The notes below the pieces were generated by a model. The model saw only the letters and a list, made by a program, of their open reading frames with translations, was not told the origin of the DNA and did not search any database. Positions 8,734-17,779 of a DNA stretch of 64,000 bases are shown piece by piece (position 1 is the first letter of the stretch; the number at the start of each line of letters is the position of its first letter). Position numbers and translations under genes: made by a program. The stretch is from Miniphocaeibacter sp012841535. GTDB taxonomy: Bacteria; Bacillota; Clostridia; Tissierellales; Peptoniphilaceae. The DNA lies in the NCBI RefSeq assembly GCF_049274025.1, contig NZ_JBASRV010000049.1. One strand, 5' to 3'.

Positions 8734-9204
8734 TTATCTTAATTCTTTTCTATCTTCTTCTAAATCATTTAAGATTTCTTTTAGTCTGTCTTGAGTTGCC
8801 TGAAGCATTTCATCAACATAAGTTAATGATTGAGTCTTTAAAACCCTAGCATTTTCTTCTGCTTTAGAAACAATATCTTCTGCAAATTCATTTGCTTTTT
8901 TAGTGATTTCATGCTCACTTATCATATTATTAAATGTTTCTTTAGCATCATTAATGATTTTATCTGCTTCTTTGTTAGCTTCATCTTTTATTGCAGAAGC
9001 ATCTCTTTCAGCTTCAGCTAATATTCTGTCTTTTTCCTCATTTACCCATTGAGCTTGTTTAATTTCTCCAGGTAATCCTTGTCTTATTTGTTGTAAAAGA
9101 TGAAATACTTCGTCTGTATCCACCATAACCTTTTTAGAAAATGGTACTGTAGAAGCTTCGTCTAGTAAATCTTCTATTTCTTCAATAATTTGAAGTACAT
9201 CCAT
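8734..9204 (-). CDS. Conserved coiled-coil protein (ATPase subunit H/DivIVA-like)
   Basis: A 156-residue, mostly helical, highly charged protein with a long predicted coiled coil from about residue 50 to the end (repeated AEAERDASAIKDEANKEA-type heptads). It resembles the proteins often labelled 'ATPase' or vacuolar-type ATPase subunit H that sit next to coaD in clostridia. No catalytic motif is visible. The start chosen is the ATG after GGGAGGTATTTGT; an upstream TTG overlaps that ribosome binding site and is unlikely. Function unknown. Confidence 0.75.
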   Translation of the reverse strand: MDVLQIIEEIEDLLDEASTVPFSKKVMVDTDEVFHLLQQIRQGLPGEIKQAQWVNEEKDRILAEAERDASAIKDEANKEADKIINDAKETFNNMISEHEITKKANEFAEDIVSKAEENARVLKTQSLTYVDEMLQATQDRLKEILNDLEEDRKELR

Positions 9205-9270
9205 ACAAATACCTCCCAAATTTATAATTCTCTAAATATTATATATTAAAAACCGTTAACTTACAAGAAT

Positions 9271-9750
9271 TTACTTATTCAAATACTTGATTTTTAACAT
9301 TTTATAGGCTGCTTCTGGCACAAAACTCTCTACATCTCCTCCAAAAGAAATTACTTCTTTTATAATAGATGAGCTAACAAATGAATATTTAGCATTAGAT
9401 ACTAGGAAAAGAGTTTCCATATCGTTGTCTAGTGCCCTATTCATAAGGGCCATTTGTACTTCTTTTTCATAATCCGATACTTCTCTTAGGCCTCTGGCTA
9501 TTAATTTACAATCTATACTTTTTGCAAAATCCACCAATAGTCCAGAAAAGGCTACTACTTTAACATTATTAAAATCTTTACAAGCCTCTTCAATTATTTT
9601 TATTCTTTCATCAACTGTAAAAAGAGATTGTTTTTTATAGTTGCTTAATATAGCTATGTAGACCTCATCAAATTTTTTTGAAATTCTCTCTACAATATCT
9701 AAATGTCCTAAAGTTATAGGATCAAAACTACCTGGATATATTATTTTCAT
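9271..9750 (-). CDS. coaD: Phosphopantetheine adenylyltransferase
   Basis: A 159-residue CoaD, the penultimate enzyme of coenzyme A synthesis, which adenylates 4'-phosphopantetheine. The nucleotidyltransferase motif YPGSFDPITLGHLDI is at the N-terminus, LIARGLREVSDYE in the middle, and the YSFVSSSIIKEV motif near the C-terminus. The ATG with AGGAG at correct spacing is the start; the TTG two codons earlier is not. It overlaps rsmD by 23 bases. The rsmD-coaD order is standard in Firmicutes. Confidence 0.95.
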   Translation of the reverse strand: MKIIYPGSFDPITLGHLDIVERISKKFDEVYIAILSNYKKQSLFTVDERIKIIEEACKDFNNVKVVAFSGLLVDFAKSIDCKLIARGLREVSDYEKEVQMALMNRALDNDMETLFLVSNAKYSFVSSSIIKEVISFGGDVESFVPEAAYKMLKIKYLNK

Positions 9751-10297
9751 AATCAACTCCTAAATCTATAAAATAAATAAATTTTTTACCATATTTTTTT
9801 TCTTTAATAATATTGTATTTTGTTAAATCCAATTCTGAATTACTTTCTAATATAATAATTCCACCTTTATTTAAAAGCTTTAAACTATAAATTAATTCTA
9901 AAGAATCATAATACATTTTTACATTTTCGTAAGGAGGGTCTATAAAAATATAATCAAATCCAGAAAAATCCTTAGCTATATTTTTCAAGTTTATTATATA
10001 GTCACCAAAGTATATTTTACTTCTATCTAGATAGTTAGTATGCTTAAGATTATCCTTTATACATTTAATATTAATTTTGCTCTTTTCACTAAAAACGACA
10101 AAATTAGCCCCTCTGCTTAAAAATTCAATACCTATACTGCCTGTACCTGCAAAAAGGTCTAAAACCGCAGAATTATTCTCTATATCAGACAATATATTAA
10201 ATATAGCTTCCTTTATTTTATCCTCTGTTGGTCTAGTGTTTTTATCCTTAGTAGAAAATAATTTCATGCCTTTTTTTTCACCAGATATAACTCTCAT
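9728..10297 (-). CDS. rsmD: 16S rRNA (guanine966-N2)-methyltransferase
   Basis: A 189-residue SAM-dependent methyltransferase. Visible are MRVISGEKKGMKL at the N-terminus, RPTEDKIKEAIFNIL, the SAM-binding LDLFAGTGSIGIEFLSRGA and the catalytic FIDPPYEN. The length is typical for RsmD, which methylates G966 of 16S rRNA during small-subunit assembly. It lies just 7 bases after recG. Confidence 0.93.
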   Translation of the reverse strand: MRVISGEKKGMKLFSTKDKNTRPTEDKIKEAIFNILSDIENNSAVLDLFAGTGSIGIEFLSRGANFVVFSEKSKINIKCIKDNLKHTNYLDRSKIYFGDYIINLKNIAKDFSGFDYIFIDPPYENVKMYYDSLELIYSLKLLNKGGIIILESNSELDLTKYNIIKEKKYGKKFIYFIDLGVDYENNISR

Positions 10298-10304
10298 AAT
10301 CCTC

Positions 10305-12329
10305 CTAGTTAAATATAATATTTTCTTTTAATCTATCTGAAAATTCCAATATTCTTTTTTTAAGATTTAAAAATTCTTTATCTTCTAATTTCCCCTGGAC
10401 TACTATTTTTTTTGCAATAGGTTGAATTGTATTTAAAAGATTCATATCATCAAAAATATTTGCAATTTTTAAACTAGGCAGACCAGCTTGTTTAGTACCT
10501 AGTATGTCACCACTACCTCTTAATTCCAAATCTTTTTTTGAAATTTCAAAACCATCATTTGAATTTTGCATAATTCTCATTCTTTCCCTAGCAATCTTAC
10601 TATTTGAATTATTAATTAAAATACAGTAGGATTGGTATTCCCCTCTACCTACTCTCCCTCTTAATTGGTGTAATTGAGAAAGTCCAAAACGCTCAGCATT
10701 ATAAATAATCATAATATTTGCATTAGGAACATTAACTCCTACTTCAATTACTGTTGTAGAAAACAATATTTTTATATTATTTTCCAAAAATTCATTCATA
10801 ATACTTTCTTTTTCATCATTTTTCATTTTACCATGTATAAAAGCTATGTTAACGTCTTGAAAATATTCATTTTTTAATCTTTCATATAATTCAAGTACAG
10901 AGTTTAACTCTAGTTTATCTGATTCTTCAATTAAAGGACATACAATATATCCCTGTCTGCCATCTTTAATTTGTTTTTTTAAAAAATTTATAACTCTTTT
11001 TTCATAATTCATATTTACCGCAAAGGTATCAATATTTTTACGTCCTGGTGGCAATGTGTCTATTATAGAAATATCTAAATCTCCATACATAGCCAAAGTT
11101 AATGTTCTAGGGATTGGTGTAGCTGTCATAATTAAAGTATCTACATTTCCTTTTTTTGAAATTTCAGCTCTTTGTTTAACTCCAAATCTGTGTTGTTCAT
11201 CTGTAATTACTAAACCAATTTTAGAAAATTTCAACTTATCTTCTATTATTGCATGTGTTCCTATTAAAATATCTATTTCATGGTTAGATACTCTTTCATA
11301 AACACTATCCTTTTCTGTCTTTGTCATACTTCCCTTTAGTAATTCAACTTTAAGGTCAATGTTTTTAAATAATTCCTTTAATGAATTATAATGTTGAGTT
11401 GCTAAAATTTCAGTAGGAGCCATCATAGCTGACTGGTAACCGTTATAAAAGGCCTTTAACATCGCAATTGCTGCTACAATGGTTTTACCAGAGCCAACAT
11501 CCCCTTGAACAAGTCGATTCATGGATTTGTTTTCGTTCATATCTTTAAATATTTCATTTATAACCCTTGTTTGAGCATCTGTTAACCTATAGGGTAATCC
11601 TTCTATAAATTCATTAACTTCCTTAAAATCGTTAAATTGAATACCTTCTTTTTTAACAATAATAGTGTCTAGGTTAATAGCTGTTTGCAATACTAATAAT
11701 TCCTCGAATTTTAAGGTTTTACGAGCAAGTACAAGGAGTTTTTCATTTTCAGGAAAGTGAATATTCCTAATAGCTAGTTTTCTATCTATTAGACTATATT
11801 TTTCTATAATACAATTTGGTAAAATATTTTCGATATTAGTCCTCTTTAAAGCATCAATAATAAATTTATTTATATCGTTGTTAGTTAGACCTTTTGTTAG
11901 AGAATAAATAGGATAGATTTTTCCTAAACTTCCTCCTAGAGTTTTATTAACAATAGGCGAATCTATTTCAATAAATTTATTTGTTCGTACAAGCCTACCA
12001 TAAATATAATAGGTATTATTTAATTTTATCGTATTTTTTATAAAATAGTTATTAAACCATCTTAAATTTATAATTTTTTCACCGTCTGTTGCCTTACATT
12101 TAGTAATTGACATATTTCTTTTAGGGTAAGAAACAACACAAGGAGAAATGATTTTCAAAAAAAACAATCCCATTTCTCCATTTGCTACATCGTTAATATT
12201 TACTACCTTACTTCTATCCTCATATTTTCTAGGAAAATATTCAATTAAATCATCTACAGTAAAAACGCCTAAATTGTTTAATAATTTTTCTTTTTTAGGG
12301 CCAATGCCTTTAATTTCTTTTAAATTCAT
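10305..12329 (-). CDS. recG: ATP-dependent DNA helicase RecG
   Basis: A 674-residue superfamily 2 helicase that remodels stalled forks and branched DNA. The N-terminal wedge domain starts LKEIKGIGPKKEKLLNNLGV. The helicase core shows RLVQGDVGSGKTIVAA (Walker A), the DEQH box in VITDEQHRFGVKQR, TATPIPRTL, IEVGVNVPNA and QLRGRVGRGE. Oddity: the ATG is preceded by a hairpin and a T-rich stretch, with no purine-rich ribosome binding site. Confidence 0.95.
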   Translation of the reverse strand: MNLKEIKGIGPKKEKLLNNLGVFTVDDLIEYFPRKYEDRSKVVNINDVANGEMGLFFLKIISPCVVSYPKRNMSITKCKATDGEKIINLRWFNNYFIKNTIKLNNTYYIYGRLVRTNKFIEIDSPIVNKTLGGSLGKIYPIYSLTKGLTNNDINKFIIDALKRTNIENILPNCIIEKYSLIDRKLAIRNIHFPENEKLLVLARKTLKFEELLVLQTAINLDTIIVKKEGIQFNDFKEVNEFIEGLPYRLTDAQTRVINEIFKDMNENKSMNRLVQGDVGSGKTIVAAIAMLKAFYNGYQSAMMAPTEILATQHYNSLKELFKNIDLKVELLKGSMTKTEKDSVYERVSNHEIDILIGTHAIIEDKLKFSKIGLVITDEQHRFGVKQRAEISKKGNVDTLIMTATPIPRTLTLAMYGDLDISIIDTLPPGRKNIDTFAVNMNYEKRVINFLKKQIKDGRQGYIVCPLIEESDKLELNSVLELYERLKNEYFQDVNIAFIHGKMKNDEKESIMNEFLENNIKILFSTTVIEVGVNVPNANIMIIYNAERFGLSQLHQLRGRVGRGEYQSYCILINNSNSKIARERMRIMQNSNDGFEISKKDLELRGSGDILGTKQAGLPSLKIANIFDDMNLLNTIQPIAKKIVVQGKLEDKEFLNLKKRILEFSDRLKENIIFN

Positions 12330-12336
12330 ATTAATA

Positions 12337-12367
12337 AATAAAAAGCCTTACATATACGTAAGGCTTA
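12337..12367 (-). terminator. Hairpin between fakA and recG, abutting the recG start
   Basis: The arms AAGCCTTAC and GTAAGGCTT (12343-12351 and 12358-12366) form a 9-bp stem with a 6-base loop followed on the minus strand by TTTATTTATT. The fakA stop codon lies at the base of the stem and the recG ATG follows the T-rich tail by only a few bases. Confidence 0.7.
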
Positions 12368-14002
12368 CTCCACTGAAATAATATAATAATATAATGGCTG
12401 TCCACCATTTACAAATTCTATATCTAAATCTTCATAAATTCTAGTAAGTTTTCTTTCTAAGTCATTTACATGCTTATCTTCTGTATCTTCGCCATAATAA
12501 ACGGTAATTAAACTAGAGTCTTCATCAACAATCTTACTTAATAAATCCAAGGTTACCTTATTAAGTTTTTTTCCAGTAGAAAGTATTTCCCCACCTTCTA
12601 ATCCAATAATATCATCTTTTTTAATTTTTAATCCGTTAATTTCTGTATCTCTAATAGAAAAAGTCAATTGAGCTGTTTTTACGGTACTTAAAACCTCACT
12701 CATTTCCTTTTCATTTTCCTCTGGATTTAATTCTTCATCAAATGACAATAGGGAAGTAATTCCCTGTGGTATAGTTTTAGACTTTATAACTATAATATTC
12801 TTTTCAGATAATGACTTTGCTTGTTCTGCTGCAAGAATAATATTTCCATTATTTGGAAAAACAAATATATTATCTGCATTAATTTCGTCTACAGCCTCTA
12901 ATATAGTCTCTGTAGATGGATTCATTGTTTGCCCACCGGAAATGATTTTATTTACCCCTAATTCTTTGAATAATTTTGAAAATCCTTCTCCGCTAGAAAC
13001 AGATATAAAGCCGTATTTCATTTTTTTATTTGGGTCCATAGCAGGATCAAAATATTCATCTGCTTCTTTTCCTGCAATAATATGATTATGTTGAATTCTC
13101 ATATTATCTATTTTTATATCTTTTAATTGGCCTAACTGTAAGGCTTTTTCTAAAACTACTCCAGGGTTATTAGTATGGATATGCGTTTTAATTAAACCGT
13201 CACCCTTAACTACTAAAATACTATCACCGAATTTAGAAATATCATTTCTGAATTTTAAATAGTCACCATAGTCAGTTTCAATCATAAACTCAGTACAATA
13301 TCCATATTTAATATCATCACCTGTATCTTGCGCTATAGGAAAACTAGAAGAGTTAATTTTTGCAGTTTCTACAGAAATTGATTCACTGGACTCAATATTT
13401 TCATAGTTTAATATTCCATCTAATATGACAATAAGTCCCATACCTCCAGCATCTACTACACCAGCTTGTTTTAAAACAGGTAACATTTCCGGAGTTGATT
13501 CTAGTACTTTTTTACCTTCAGCAATAATGTCTTCAAAAAATACTTTAACATCTACATAATTCTTATAATTGGCCTCGGCAAACTCACCTATACCTCTTAT
13601 TACTGTTAGTATTGTTCCTTCAGTAGGTTTCATAACTGCCTTATAAGCAATTTTATAAGCTTGTACTAAACCATTTTTTAAAGTTTCAACATCAATAATT
13701 TTTGCATCGTCAATTCCTTGGGAAAAACCCCTTAGAATTTGGGAAGTTATAACTCCAGAGTTTCCTCTTGCACCCATTAAGGAACCTGTACTAAAGGCTT
13801 TGGCAATTTTTGAAATATCTTCACTATTTTCCGTTTCCATATTTTTAACTGCCGATTTTAAAGTTAACGACATATTCGTTCCTGTATCTCCATCTGGAAC
13901 AGGAAAAACATTTAATCTATTTACTTCTTCTTTATTCTTCTCTAAGTTGAGATAAGCTGCCCTAAGCATATTTGTAAACAACTTACCATCTGTTATATTC
14001 AT
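12365..14002 (-). CDS. fakA: Fatty acid kinase catalytic subunit FakA (YloV, DAK2 domain)
   Basis: A 545-residue protein with an N-terminal DAK2 (DhaL-like) kinase domain, seen in FPVPDGDTGTNMSLT and GSLMGARGNSGVITSQILRG, and the C-terminal DegV-like half that contacts the FakB carrier. In known systems FakA phosphorylates fatty acids bound to FakB for phospholipid synthesis. No fakB is in this window. It shares a TAATG junction with yloU upstream; yloU-fakA-recG is the conserved Firmicutes order. Confidence 0.9.
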   Translation of the reverse strand: MNITDGKLFTNMLRAAYLNLEKNKEEVNRLNVFPVPDGDTGTNMSLTLKSAVKNMETENSEDISKIAKAFSTGSLMGARGNSGVITSQILRGFSQGIDDAKIIDVETLKNGLVQAYKIAYKAVMKPTEGTILTVIRGIGEFAEANYKNYVDVKVFFEDIIAEGKKVLESTPEMLPVLKQAGVVDAGGMGLIVILDGILNYENIESSESISVETAKINSSSFPIAQDTGDDIKYGYCTEFMIETDYGDYLKFRNDISKFGDSILVVKGDGLIKTHIHTNNPGVVLEKALQLGQLKDIKIDNMRIQHNHIIAGKEADEYFDPAMDPNKKMKYGFISVSSGEGFSKLFKELGVNKIISGGQTMNPSTETILEAVDEINADNIFVFPNNGNIILAAEQAKSLSEKNIIVIKSKTIPQGITSLLSFDEELNPEENEKEMSEVLSTVKTAQLTFSIRDTEINGLKIKKDDIIGLEGGEILSTGKKLNKVTLDLLSKIVDEDSSLITVYYGEDTEDKHVNDLERKLTRIYEDLDIEFVNGGQPLYYYIISVE

Positions 14003-14370
14003 TATATTTCCTCCTGATTTTGGAGTCTAATATCTCTTACTATTATATTTACTTTCTCAACTGCTATACCAGTATATTCTTCTACATGAAATTTAATTGC
14101 ATCAATTAAATTTTCAGTGACAACTGAAATTTTAACTCCATATTCTAATATTACATGTACATCTATAGTTATTTTATTGTTTTTTATATTTAATACAACG
14201 CCTTTAGTTATATTATCTTTTCCTAATAAAGTCAATAAGCTATCAGTAGCACTTGCACTTACTAGTCCTACAACACCATATGATTGCATTGTAACATCAC
14301 TTATAGCCATAGAGATAACATTATCACTAATTTGTATTACTCCCAATTCATTTATTATATGAGCTGTCAT
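14002..14370 (-). CDS. yloU: Asp23/Gls24-family protein YloU
   Basis: A 122-residue Asp23-domain protein with the family core ISDNVISMAISDVTMQSYGVVGL and a C-terminal VNIIVRDIRLQ. Asp23 proteins associate with the cell envelope and alkaline or envelope stress in Staphylococcus; the role of YloU paralogues next to fakA is not established. It is first in the yloU-fakA-recG-rsmD-coaD run, with its own promoter facing away from rpmB. Confidence 0.88.
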   Translation of the reverse strand: MTAHIINELGVIQISDNVISMAISDVTMQSYGVVGLVSASATDSLLTLLGKDNITKGVVLNIKNNKITIDVHVILEYGVKISVVTENLIDAIKFHVEEYTGIAVEKVNIIVRDIRLQNQEEI

Positions 14371-14401
14371 ATTGCCTCCTTAATTTTATACATATACATT
14401 C

Positions 14402-14430
14402 ATTTTAATGTAAAATACTAATAATGTAAA
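14402..14430 (-). promoter_or_regulatory. Promoter of yloU-fakA
   Basis: The -35 TTTACA (14425-14430) and -10 TAAAAT (14402-14407) on the minus strand have a 17-base spacer. It diverges from the rpmB promoter. Confidence 0.55.
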
Positions 14431-14468
14431 TATAATTTACCCAAAGTACCATATAAATTAACTATTTG

Positions 14469-14497
14469 TTGCATAAAAAAACTTTGTTTGCTATAAT
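14469..14497 (+). promoter_or_regulatory. Promoter of rpmB
   Basis: The -35 TTGCAT (14469-14474) and a consensus -10 TATAAT (14492-14497) have a 17-base spacer, about 50 bases before the rpmB start codon. Confidence 0.7.
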
Positions 14498-14546
14498 ATT
14501 ACTGTTCTAAACAAGAATATTGATATTATTGACAGGAGGTGTAACT

Positions 14547-14738
14547 ATGTCAAAAAAATGTGAAATCTGTGGAAAATCCAGAGTATTTGGACACGACATT
14601 ACTTTCTCACATAAAAAGAATAATAGAAGTTGGGCTCCAAATATTAGAAAAGTAAAAGCAGTTGTTGACGGAAAAACAAAAAGAATTAATGTGTGTACTA
14701 GATGTTTAAGATCTGGTAAAGTTGTTAGACCTCAATAA
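14547..14738 (+). CDS. rpmB: 50S ribosomal protein L28
   Basis: A 63-residue L28 of the short bacterial form. MSKKCEICGKSRVFGHDITF and CTRCLRSGKV carry two CxxC pairs, so this is the zinc-binding (C+) version. The start is the ATG after GACAGGAGGTGTAACT; reading from further upstream is not supported. It is the only plus-strand gene in the first 30 kb and has its own promoter and terminator. Confidence 0.96.
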   Translation: MSKKCEICGKSRVFGHDITFSHKKNNRSWAPNIRKVKAVVDGKTKRINVCTRCLRSGKVVRPQ

Positions 14739-14760
14739 TTATAATATATTTAGATATAAA

Positions 14761-14786
14761 AAATACCTCTTTCGAGGTATTTTTTT
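14761..14786 (+). terminator. Bidirectional intrinsic terminator of rpmB and thiN
   Basis: The stem AAATACCTC/GAGGTATTT with loop TTTC is followed by T's on the plus strand and preceded by A's that serve as a T-run on the minus strand. It separates convergent rpmB and thiN. Confidence 0.85.
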
Positions 14787-15417
14787 AATCGTTAGATTCT
14801 ATTATTAGGGCTAAACCCGAATTTATAATTACATTTCCAAAGTCATTTATTAGAAAATTACTTATACACCTACTACTTCCATATTCGATTTCTTCATTAG
14901 ATAATTTATAATAAAATCCTTCTAAGCTAATATTTATTCCATCTACAGTTAAAGGGATTATTGAAATATTTTCATATTCTTTTTTGATTCTTGCTTTTGA
15001 ATTTATCATTCTTACCCTGTTATTATTATCTAATAAATAAGCTTCAATATTATCATCTAATAATTTTTTTAACAAAAAAATATTGGATATAGTATGATCT
15101 AGTCTACTTCCTGTACAATTTAACATAAAAATTTTAGAGTAATTATTTTTAATTAAATAGTTTAATGCCGCTTCTGTATCGGATTCATCTTTTTCTATTT
15201 CTAATTTTTTAATAGAAGTTTTCCTCTCTTTTAAAATATTTAAAGACTTTTCACTAATTGAATCAAAATCTCCTACTAATAAATCTATTTTTATATTATT
15301 TGCAATTAAGGATTCTGCCCCTTTGTCAACAGCTATTATAAAATCTGCCTTAGAAGAGTAATTTTTAAGTAAATTATCATTTACCCTATCGCCACCAGAT
15401 ACAATTAAACCTATCAT
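14785..15417 (-). CDS. thiN: Thiamine pyrophosphokinase
   Basis: A 210-residue ThiN that converts imported thiamine to thiamine pyrophosphate with ATP. Motifs are LIVSGGDRVND, AVDKGAESL, LLVGDFDSIS, KDESDTEAALNY and NCTGSRLDHTISNI. It follows thiT with 9 bases between, so uptake and activation of thiamine are encoded together under the TPP riboswitch upstream. Confidence 0.92.
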   Translation of the reverse strand: MIGLIVSGGDRVNDNLLKNYSSKADFIIAVDKGAESLIANNIKIDLLVGDFDSISEKSLNILKERKTSIKKLEIEKDESDTEAALNYLIKNNYSKIFMLNCTGSRLDHTISNIFLLKKLLDDNIEAYLLDNNNRVRMINSKARIKKEYENISIIPLTVDGINISLEGFYYKLSNEEIEYGSSRCISNFLINDFGNVIINSGLALIIESND

Positions 15418-15426
15418 CTTTCCACC

Positions 15427-15987
15427 TTATTTATTAATTTTTGCCAATCTTGGATATAATATGAATATTAATATTATACATATAATTGTATTAGGAAGTA
15501 CATAGGATATATTATAAATAAATGATCCTAGTACATATGGAATATCTGTTGGTAAGTATTTTTTAAAAAAGATTACACCAGATAAAATTGCCATTATTAA
15601 TCTCATAATTGTTGCAAATAAAACTGAAGCTGTTAATTTAATTTTACCTTTTGCTGTTTTAAAATTTATATTATAGCCAAAACCAGCTAAACCTAACATT
15701 CCATAGGCTAAAGGATAATCCAATATAAACTGTATCGGATGAATTATACCACCACCTAATAAACTGTCTATTAAACCATAGATTATTCCGGCAGTTATAC
15801 CCTTAGCCGGTCCCCATTTCAATGCAAATAATAGTATCGGCACATAACCTCCCGGTGTAATTGAACCACCTTGAGGCATTCTATATAAGGTAATAGAATT
15901 TAAAACAATTGATAAAGCTATCATTATTCCAGCTTCTGCCAACATCTTAACATTAACTTTTCCTATAGTACTTTTTTTTGTATCCAT
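15427..15987 (-). CDS. thiT: ECF transporter S component for thiamine (ThiT/YuaJ)
   Basis: A 186-residue membrane protein with about six predicted transmembrane helices and the ThiT signature YRMPQGGSITPGGYVP, whose residues form part of the thiamine pocket in known structures. It needs a shared EcfA-EcfA'-EcfT energy module, which is not in this window. Expression is controlled by a TPP riboswitch and an intrinsic terminator in its 5' region. The start follows GGAGGAAAA. Confidence 0.94.
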   Translation of the reverse strand: MDTKKSTIGKVNVKMLAEAGIMIALSIVLNSITLYRMPQGGSITPGGYVPILLFALKWGPAKGITAGIIYGLIDSLLGGGIIHPIQFILDYPLAYGMLGLAGFGYNINFKTAKGKIKLTASVLFATIMRLIMAILSGVIFFKKYLPTDIPYVLGSFIYNISYVLPNTIICIILIFILYPRLAKINK

Positions 15988-16084
15988 TTTTCCTCCTAAA
16001 TTTAAACAAATCCTTACTTATTTAGAAATAATTTATACAAAACATGTTGAGCTTGTTGAAATAAATTTTTTATATTAATTTCTT

Positions 16085-16246
16085 AAAATAAAAAATCCAC
16101 TTACCAACAAGGTAAATGGATTAAAATAATATTAATTAAATATAATACAAATAAATAATATTATAAAATTCACTTCCCTACGCTGGTATTATCTAGATCA
16201 GGTAAAAGGGTCATGTATAACATTCTCAGCTTAAGCTCCCCTAGTG
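16085..16246 (-). promoter_or_regulatory. TPP riboswitch and terminator controlling thiT-thiN
   Basis: The aptamer (16171-16246) has the THI-box consensus: AGGGGAGC, CTGAGA (16224-16229), GACCC, ACCTGAT (16197-16203), then AATACCAGCGTAGGGAAGTG closing stem P1 with CACT. About 50 bases downstream, AATCCATTTACC and GGTAAGTGGATT pair (16094-16122), followed by a T-run, making the off-state terminator. The aptamer begins 5 bases after the rpe stop codon, so it probably acts on read-through transcripts of the rpe operon. Confidence 0.95.
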
Positions 16247-16251
16247 ATAAA

Positions 16252-16908
16252 TTAGATTCTTTCTAAATAATATTCAATTTTTTCCTTCATAAGATTTAAA
16301 TCTTTATTGAAAATGTCAGAGCCTGAAACAAATATGTCTATTCCTAAATCTAAAAGGGAATCTAAATTACTTGTTTTAACTCCTCCATCAATCTCTAACA
16401 ATATATCATTTTTATACTTATTAATCAACCTTTTAGTTTCTTTTATTTTATTTATGCTACTTGGTATAAAACTCTGTCCACCAAATCCAGGATTAACAGT
16501 CATTACTAAAATTAAGTCAAGTTCATCCCATAAATAATCCAAAACTGACAAGGATGTACCAGGATTTAAAGAAATTCCAGCCTTTACTCCATACTCTTTT
16601 ATTTGTTGTAAAACCCTTAATGGATGTTTAGTAGCTTCCTGATGTATGGTAATAATGTCTGCACCTGCTTTTACAAAATCTTCAATATAATCTTCAGGTT
16701 TTTCAATCATCAAATGAACATCAAAAATAAGGTCTGTTTTTTCCCTTAAACATTTTATAATTCCTGGTCCATAGGAAATATTTGGAACAAAATTTCCATC
16801 CATTACATCTAAATGTAGATATTTAACATTATTTTCTTCTAAAACCTTAATTTGTTTTTCTAAATTATAAAAATCTGCTGCTAACAACGATGGTGATAAA
16901 AACGCCAT
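16252..16908 (-). CDS. rpe: Ribulose-phosphate 3-epimerase
   Basis: A 218-residue TIM-barrel epimerase of the pentose phosphate pathway, interconverting ribulose 5-phosphate and xylulose 5-phosphate. Visible are SPSLLAADFYNLE, YLHLDVMDGNFVPNISYGP, DVHLMIEKPE, MTVNPGFGGQSF and LEIDGGV with catalytic Asp and metal ligands. It overlaps rsgA by one base (TAATG). The rsgA-rpe-thiN order is the conserved Firmicutes arrangement, here with thiT inserted. Confidence 0.95.
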   Translation of the reverse strand: MAFLSPSLLAADFYNLEKQIKVLEENNVKYLHLDVMDGNFVPNISYGPGIIKCLREKTDLIFDVHLMIEKPEDYIEDFVKAGADIITIHQEATKHPLRVLQQIKEYGVKAGISLNPGTSLSVLDYLWDELDLILVMTVNPGFGGQSFIPSSINKIKETKRLINKYKNDILLEIDGGVKTSNLDSLLDLGIDIFVSGSDIFNKDLNLMKEKIEYYLERI

Positions 16909-17777
16909 TAATATCTCCTTATATTATCATATTCTTCTAAAATCAATTTATAATTATTATACCTATACTCAGAAATGTCTCCGACTTTTACTGCTTCCTT
17001 CACAGCACAAGATGGTTCATTTATATGAAAGCAATTATGAAATTTACAATTAGCTGAAAACTTCTTAAATTCTATAAAATTATCTCTAATTTCTGCTCTA
17101 TCTTCTATAAAACTTAAATCTAAAGAACTAAAGCCTGGAGTATCTATTATATAGGTATTTTCATTTATTTTAAGCATTTTAACAGTTCTTGTAGTATGTT
17201 TACCTCTTTGGGTTTTTTTACTAACAAGTCCAGTGTCTAGGTCTAAATCCTCGAAAACATTATTTAATGTTGTAGACTTACCAACTCCAGAAGGTCCTGC
17301 TACTGCAGTAATTTTATTATTAAATATTTTTTTTAATGTTTCTATATTTTTTGTTTCATTGTTGGAGTTTAAAAAAATCTCATAACCAATATTTCTATAT
17401 ATATCGAAAATATAATTCAAATCATCATTTTTCAATAAATCAATTTTATTAAATATTATCTTAATGTCTACTTTTGATTTTTCTAGCATAAGCAAGTATC
17501 TATCTAATAAATTTAAATTTATATCAGGTGATAATATACTCATAACAACTATTACTTGATCAACATTTGCAATAGGTGGACGAAGTAATTGATTTTTTCT
17601 TTCAAATACTTCGTCTATATAGCCTGTACCATCATTATTAATAGACAATTTTACATTATCACCTACTACTGGTTTAATGTTTTGATTTCTAAAAACTCCC
17701 CTTGCCTTAGATAGCACTATTTCATTATTATTTTCCACATAATAAATTCCTCTATGTGACTTAATGATTTTATTCAT
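16908..17777 (-). CDS. rsgA: Small ribosomal subunit biogenesis GTPase RsgA
   Basis: A 289-residue circularly permuted GTPase that checks the decoding centre of immature 30S subunits. An N-terminal OB fold is followed by G4 (FNKIDLL) before G1 (AGPSGVGKSTTLN) and G3 (DTPGFSS), the hallmark permutation. A C-terminal zinc knuckle CKFHNCFHINEPSCAV is visible. It follows prkC by 2 bases. Confidence 0.95.
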   Translation of the reverse strand: MNKIIKSHRGIYYVENNNEIVLSKARGVFRNQNIKPVVGDNVKLSINNDGTGYIDEVFERKNQLLRPPIANVDQVIVVMSILSPDINLNLLDRYLLMLEKSKVDIKIIFNKIDLLKNDDLNYIFDIYRNIGYEIFLNSNNETKNIETLKKIFNNKITAVAGPSGVGKSTTLNNVFEDLDLDTGLVSKKTQRGKHTTRTVKMLKINENTYIIDTPGFSSLDLSFIEDRAEIRDNFIEFKKFSANCKFHNCFHINEPSCAVKEAVKVGDISEYRYNNYKLILEEYDNIRRY

Positions 17778-17779
17778 TA

